From Paralvinella palmiformis (Eukaryota > Annelida > Polychaeta > Terebellida > Alvinellidae): 64,000 nucleotides of DNA. The notes under the pieces are model-generated. The model was not told the DNA's origin. It ran no database searches and worked only from the letters and a program-made list of their open reading frames with translations. The stretch is from positions 1,580,001 to 1,644,000 of the forward strand of contig JAODUP010000044.1 in the NCBI GenBank assembly GCA_025642065.1, read 5' to 3'. Below, in pieces: positions 59,311-64,000 of the stretch. Numbering within the stretch: position 1 is the stretch's first letter; every line of letters begins with the position of its first letter. The position numbers and the translations under genes were made by a program.

Positions 59311-60230
59311 TTAAATGTATATTATGCAGTTCAATTTTTCACTGATCGATATCGATGAATGACTGTCGAAGTTGAAATAAAAACGTACAGAAAATGTTTG
59401 TTGACAAGACCAGAATATAAGAAGACGGATCAACGCAACATCAACATTACTTTTAATAAAGAGAAACCAATGATAAATACGATCAAATGCTTTCGAAGCA
59501 TAACTAAACAAAATTTGCTGGACTAGAGTGTTGATTATAATATCCAATTATTTGCTGAAGAGTGTACACATACTTGTCTGTACCATGTTTACTTTTAAAT
59601 CTAAATTGATTACTAGAGGTTTCCAACTGAAACAGAAGTCAATCGAAAAATAAGAATTCTTGCAAAACAACAAAACAACACTAGTAATGGCAATGGGCCT
59701 GTAATTGTCTTTATATGTAATAAACCCTTTTTATTCTTTATAACAGGAACAATGCTCTCCATAAACTTAACGGGCAAATAGTTGTGAAAAACATAGCATT
59801 AAACAGCATTGATAGCAACCCATTAACCTTAGAATACGCATATTTAAAGTGTTCACCTTGCATCGAGTCATTATACTTACACTTTTACCCATTTTAAGTT
59901 TATCAATTCCATGCTCTACATCCAATGCAGAGAACCAAGAGAATACTGATTGTGAGTTCACAATATCATTCATAATAGATTCAACATAGGGTTGGTTAGA
60001 AATATCCCCATTTTAGTTGGACAATTTGTAATAGTGGTCATGGCATACCTCAGTTTTATTATTTTCACCTGTTACAACATTTATGGTTGACGCCAGTAAA
60101 CTACTGCAGGTATTATTAATTTTACTAACTTCCTTCCAAAAACGGAAATTATCGTTTGGCGTGAACTTATTTGCTAAAGCATCATTTCGAGTTCGATCCT
60201 CGTTTGAATTAGATATACAGTCACACACGT
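59311..60230 (-). mobile_element. LINE fragment (linker and reverse-transcriptase)
   Basis: On the minus strand in order: NFRFWKEVSKINNTCSSLLA with TINVVTGENNKTEVCHDHYY (pre-RT linker), ALDVEHGIDKLKMGKSV, LMESIVPVIKNKKG, and ASKAFDRIYHWFLFIKSNVD followed by LIRLLIFWSCQQTFSVRF. These match a non-LTR retrotransposon reverse transcriptase (FWKEIxKxN, LMxSxVPxIKNKxGD, DASKAFDRIxH). Frame breaks make it non-functional. It is a different family from the fragments at 9.4 and 61.4 kb. Confidence 0.85.
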
Positions 60231-60231
60231 A

Positions 60232-60232
<1 letters not shown>

Positions 60233-60268
<36 letters not shown>

Positions 60269-60303
60269 GGATAGCAGTAATAAAATAATTAATATAGTCT
60301 TAA

Positions 60304-60354
<51 letters not shown>

Positions 60355-60358
60355 ATGA
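60233..60358. repeat. Two (TA)n tracts ending in (CA)n
   Basis: TA runs at about 60233-60265 and 60308-60341, the second passing into a CA run. Confidence 0.9.
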
Positions 60359-60359
60359 A

Positions 60360-61430
60360 GTCATTATCATTAAACAACATATGGTCGAAATAATTAGGTC
60401 TTAATCACTCCACAAGACGTGCCCGATGGAGGGGTGGAATGTGTCTCACGTTATAAAACAATTAACAAAAAACACCCCGTACGCCATAGTTTTTAAAATA
60501 ATGAATTATAACAGCATATACCCATATTTTCAGTGTTCAGTCTTGTTCGTCGAGGTGTCGTTATCGTGGCTAGTCAGTGTCACGTCAACGTCGGCGACTG
60601 TTTGGACCTATGATTGGACAGGAAGATCAGAGCGGTCTCGACTCAGAAGTAGACTTCTGCCTAAGAACAACATTAATTTATACCAGGTGTGATTGTAATA
60701 TCCAAATACGTCATGATAAGATAAGGGACCTGGCCAGTGGGGAATATCCTGGATCCTCAAAGTCGTCGACATCTGTCCATTCCAATCCCAGACATATATC
60801 AACAATCAAACAACACAATCTACCATCCATACAAAGCAGAGAAACTAAATCATGAGAAGGTCACATACAGAATACTTCTTCCCTGTCAAATGAACACTTC
60901 AACACTCATCTCCATGAGTATAAAATGAAATTTAAATATAGATTAGTTGATCGTAGCTTACAATCACAAGCCAAGTCAATAATGCCAAATTTACAAACGC
61001 CTATTTAAGTGGGAACCCGTCCAGTGCAAATTTCAGTCAACTTCTCTTAGATGGACTCAATTAGTAATTTACCTTCATCAAGGTCGACAACATAAGGACG
61101 CGCTTTATAATTTATAATATACCGCATGACACAATTCTGTCAGCGAAACGTATTGCATTTATGAGCCAATCTTAAAATAACGATTGTTGTATGGCTTTAA
61201 AAAATCCCAAACCATCCAACCTTCAACAAGAAATCTACAACTAATGTTTATCTATATATGTACAACATCTGCCATCAATAAGATAATGGAAATCACAGAA
61301 TAAAAAGTACATAATTTGCGTCAAGGGCAAATGCATTTACCGCTTTCGGAGATTGGGGTTATACATGTATATTAAAACAAAAATCAGATGAAATACAACG
61401 AAAAGACACTTTGGGAGCGTTGATCCAAAT
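60360..61430. other. Gene-free stretch
   Basis: Short overlapping ORFs only; nothing with a recognisable domain or splice signals. Probably transposon-derived, as both neighbours are LINE fragments. Confidence 0.45.
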
Positions 61431-61434
61431 TGGA

Positions 61435-62720
61435 TCAAAACCATTCAAGTACTTTACCTGACAGACCTAACATGTCTTTCAGCCTACATAAAAGTAAGGT
61501 ATGGTCAACTGTGTCAACTGCAGCAGACAGGTCCAGAAAAAACAAGTAACACTGGCTTATCTTGATGAATTGACATAATAATATCACTTTTACCCGAATC
61601 CAGACCGTTTCAGTGTTGTAACCACTTTTATATACAGACTGTAGTGATTCATTAAGGTTATTATTGATTAAATATTTGTTTAGGTCGAAAGCAATTGACC
61701 TTCCTATAATTTTAGACAAAAATATAATATTTGAAACAGGTCAGTAATTGCTTAGAATATTACAGTCCAAAATGTTTTTAATGATGGTTTTACATGGGCA
61801 GCTTTCATGGATCCTGAGAAAACACCCAGAAATAATGATTTATTAACTATGTAATCGGTCATATCAGAACATCCAGACCCTCTTTCACAAGACATGTAGG
61901 TCAACTGCACAGAAAGCAGCAACTCTCTGATATCAGTCTCTGTAAAAGGCTCAAACATATACATCGTGGATATGCAGGACTTTTCTACCAATCGCATACC
62001 CTGTGCTAAGGTGCTGGAAGAGAACTCACTATGTATATTTAATATCTTTTGACCGAAAAAGTTATTAATACATTGCACCATATCTCTATTTGACTTGACA
62101 ATATTTGGAAGGATAGTCTGATTTTCATGTAGTACTTTATTCACAACACTGAAAACAGTTCCTTAATTTTCCTTCCACGCATTGGTCTTTTTATTGTAAT
62201 ATTCTGATTTGGCAGAGGCAGGAGTATTTTTATCTTGAATTTTACGGACCTTGAACATTTCGTAATGAACATACAAACCGGTCCTGATCCACAGCCGCTT
62301 ACAATACCTTATGTGTCTCTTTGCAGTTTATATATCCTTATTGTACCATAGCCGTAGTGGTCTTCCTGGCATTTCTTTTGTCCTTAAAGGTGCATGCTCA
62401 TCTACAAAGTCCTTCAATATACTATTATGGCGGTTCCGATACCAGAGAAAAGACCTGCAGATCAGCAACAAAAGCATCCTTGTCGATCGACTTATATTTC
62501 CTGTATGAAATAAGTTTAGCTGAAACAGTGACGATACATTAATACTAATAAGGAAATTGTCATACAGGATGGAAGACACAGACACATCCTCGATCAAATT
62601 ATCATCATCATGGAAGATGATGAAATCTAAGATGTGACCATGTCTGTGTGTTCTTTCTTGCGTATGTTGCTTGAGTTTGGCAGATTTAAGAATATCAGCC
62701 AGTTGTTTGGTATCAGACAT
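61435..62720 (-). mobile_element. CR1/L2-like LINE fragment (pre-RT to RT)
   Basis: Minus strand from 62720: KQLADILKSAKLKQHTQERT and HRHGHILDFIIFHDDDNLIE (end of the endonuclease domain), FVDEHAPLRTKEMPGRPLRL, then CINNFFGQKILNIHSEF, EPFTETDIRELLLS, and SKIIGRSIAFDLNKYLINNN, LNESLQSVYKSGYNTET, FFLDLSAAVDTVDHTLLL. This is the order of a CR1/L2-type ORF2: endonuclease, TLDxI motif, APLRxR, RT motifs, with AFDTVDH here changed to AVDTVDH. Several frame breaks. Confidence 0.9.
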
Positions 62721-62725
62721 GGGGT

Positions 62726-62751
62726 CAATTCCAATTCCGGAATTGGAATTG
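62726..62751. repeat. Perfect 26-bp palindrome and (AATTGG)-type repeat
   Basis: CAATTCCAATTCC is followed directly by its reverse complement. GGAATT-like units continue to about 62850. Confidence 0.9.
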
Positions 62752-62895
62752 ATTATTTTTAAAAATTAATTAGGATTGGAATTAAGAAATTTTGAATTGA
62801 AATTGGAATTGAAATATTTTGAATTGGAATTGGAATTAAGAAATTTTGAAGTTTCCTACAAACAAATTAAATCCAAAAATTAATATATCATTTTT

Positions 62896-63200
62896 ACAAT
62901 TTTAACACTTACATGTGGTGTTACCAATATACTGGAACCATAATGATTCAGTTTGTTTGGTTTTTCGGGGAGAATCCCCAGGCTGTCGCTTAATCAGCAC
63001 AGCCTCTATGTTCGAGTGGTTGAGAAAACTCCTCCCCCACCACTCACAGGGGAGCAGCACCGAAAGATGGAGCCGAAATACCCCGAGGGTGGTCACTGCC
63101 AGAGTGTTTTACGTCCTCAGGGGGTTTTTAACGTCCCCCTTTATTTTAAATAATTCAGTGGAGACGGCAGCGCCATTTAACGTGGTCAGCCACCCACGAT
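62896..63200 (-). repeat. Long tRNA-SINE, family C (copy 4), headless
   Basis: The same body as the copies at 10.1 and 58.7 kb. Its left flank (ACATGTGGTGTTACCAATAT, ACTGGAACCATAATGATTCA) is shared almost exactly with the copy at 10066. Confidence 0.9.
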
Positions 63201-63202
63201 AA

Positions 63203-63592
63203 TGATTGGTTTGGTTTTGGTTTTGTTGTTCGGGGAGAATCCCCAGGCTGTCGCTTAATCAGCACAGCCTCTATGTTGGAGTGGTTGAGAAATCTCCTCC
63301 CCCACCACTCACAGGGGAGCAGCACGGAAATATAGAGCCGAAATACCCTGAGGGTGGTCACTGCCAGAGTGTTTTACGTCCTCAGGGAGTTTTTAACGTC
63401 CCCCTTTATTTTAAATAATTCAGTGGAGACGGCAGCGCCATTTAACGTGGTCAGCCACCCACGATGTAGTGAGCCGAGAAATTAATCCCTGGAAAAGTTT
63501 CGACCTCTTACGGGGTTCGAACCTGCGACCGTTGGCACCGAGTGCCGGGTGCTTAACCGCTAGGCCACCGGAGCTCACCACGGATAATGATT
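63203..63592 (-). repeat. Long tRNA-SINE, family C (copy 5), full length
   Basis: On the minus strand it runs from CCGGTGGCCTAGCGGTTAAG (A-box region) and CAGGTTCGAACCCCG (B box) through the body to GGGGATTCTCCCCGAAC and a CAAAACCAAAACC tail, about 390 bp. It stands directly beside copy 4 in the same orientation. Confidence 0.92.
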
Positions 63593-63605
63593 CAGAGCTT
63601 TGGTT

Positions 63606-63608
<3 letters not shown>

Positions 63609-63640
<32 letters not shown>
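63609..63640. repeat. (AT)n microsatellite
   Basis: About 16 AT units directly beyond the head of SINE copy 5. Confidence 0.9.
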
Positions 63641-63645
<5 letters not shown>

Positions 63646-64000
63646 TATGTACACCGACTGTGGCACCCCAAGTGAACATTTAACCAATTAAAATGGTCTG
63701 AATACCATGGGCTCCGCCCGCAATGTGACACCACCACATAGCATACCTGTAATCTATATAGAGATATTGCTATTTAGGAATTAATTAATTTTATCATCTC
63801 ACCGGGAATGCCAATTTGGAGCCAAAGATTGCCCCTCATGTCCTCAAACTGTGACTACTATAGCCTGTCCCCAGACCTAAATGTTTTCATAACCATTTGA
63901 GAGATTTTGTAAACTTACCATATATCATTGGTTTAGTACCCAGCAGGGTTGTGAAAGTAAATACAGGGTCTCACCCCTGCTGGGCGGAGCTAAGCAACTA
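63641..64000. other. End of window, no gene seen
   Basis: A pair of inverted motifs (GGCTCCGCCC near 63708 and GGGCGGAGCT near 63982) and a CCCAGCAGGG/CCCTGCTGGG pair (63939-63984) could mark a small palindromic element about 280 bp long. A donor-like ATG|GTAAGT occurs on the minus strand near 63918. No coding evidence. Confidence 0.3.

Noticed and set aside
63500..63592. A tRNA gene on the minus strand with good A and B boxes
   Set aside because: It is the head of a full-length SINE; the body follows directly and the cloverleaf is not preserved.
63706..63984. A small palindromic element bounded by GGCTCCGCCC and GGGCGGAGCT
   Set aside because: Only about 10 bp match at the ends and no second copy is in the window, so I cannot call an element.
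1..64000. CRISPR arrays, bacterial operons, prophage or biosynthetic clusters
   Set aside because: All confident genes are animal genes with spliceosomal introns; tandem repeats lack spacer structure.

Overview
This window is animal nuclear DNA: AT-rich, with GT-AG introns, compact exons separated by long introns, many dinucleotide microsatellites, and remnants of LINEs, tRNA-derived SINEs, a hAT element and TTAA-flanked MITEs. The genes recognised (DNA2, TMEM218, a KCTD7-type protein, an IphP-like phosphatase and a PTB-domain protein) point to an invertebrate bilaterian. A lophotrochozoan such as a mollusc is my best guess, but that is inference from gene content and repeat style.

Layout. 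1-970 is a CpG-rich patch with no protein I recognise, followed by a SINE, microsatellites and a 20-23 bp minisatellite. A PTB/PID-domain protein lies on the minus strand, with its whole recognisable coding part in one 3' exon (4379-5908). 5.9-11.8 kb is repeat-rich and holds a LINE reverse-transcriptase fragment split by a SINE. A KCTD7-like BTB protein (minus, main exon 11864-12547, possible first exon near 15.8 kb) lies head-to-head with a four-exon IphP-type protein tyrosine phosphatase (plus, 16366-22994), which I assembled completely (319 aa). The 3' end of a LINE (minus, about 26.0-26.6 kb) lies directly downstream of the DNA2 stop codon.

26698-42979 (minus) is a complete DNA2 nuclease-helicase gene. 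I could join 30 exons with consistent phases into 1632 residues, apart from one apparent 1-bp deletion in exon 15. The protein has a canonical PIP box at residues 13-20, a very long disordered N-terminal region, the Fe-S/nuclease core and all SF1 helicase motifs. Two of its introns carry mobile elements (hAT, TTAA-MITE, SINEs).

43-51 kb is mostly non-coding, with a second MITE copy and a composite block of SINE and MITE pieces. An unassigned terminal exon (plus, 51321-51547) is followed by a decayed LINE, then TMEM218 (minus, 53694-54041), a ciliary transition-zone membrane protein. 54.3-64 kb is almost entirely transposon-derived: decayed ORFs, two LINE fragments, several copies of a long tRNA-SINE and long (AT)n tracts.

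The genes do not form one pathway: DNA2 acts in replication and repair, TMEM218 in cilia, and the others in signalling or adaptor roles. I found no prokaryote-like defence system, CRISPR array or biosynthetic cluster. The most notable items are the PIP box and frameshift in DNA2, a perfect 29-bp-arm hairpin at 55739-55811, and the mobile-element architecture.
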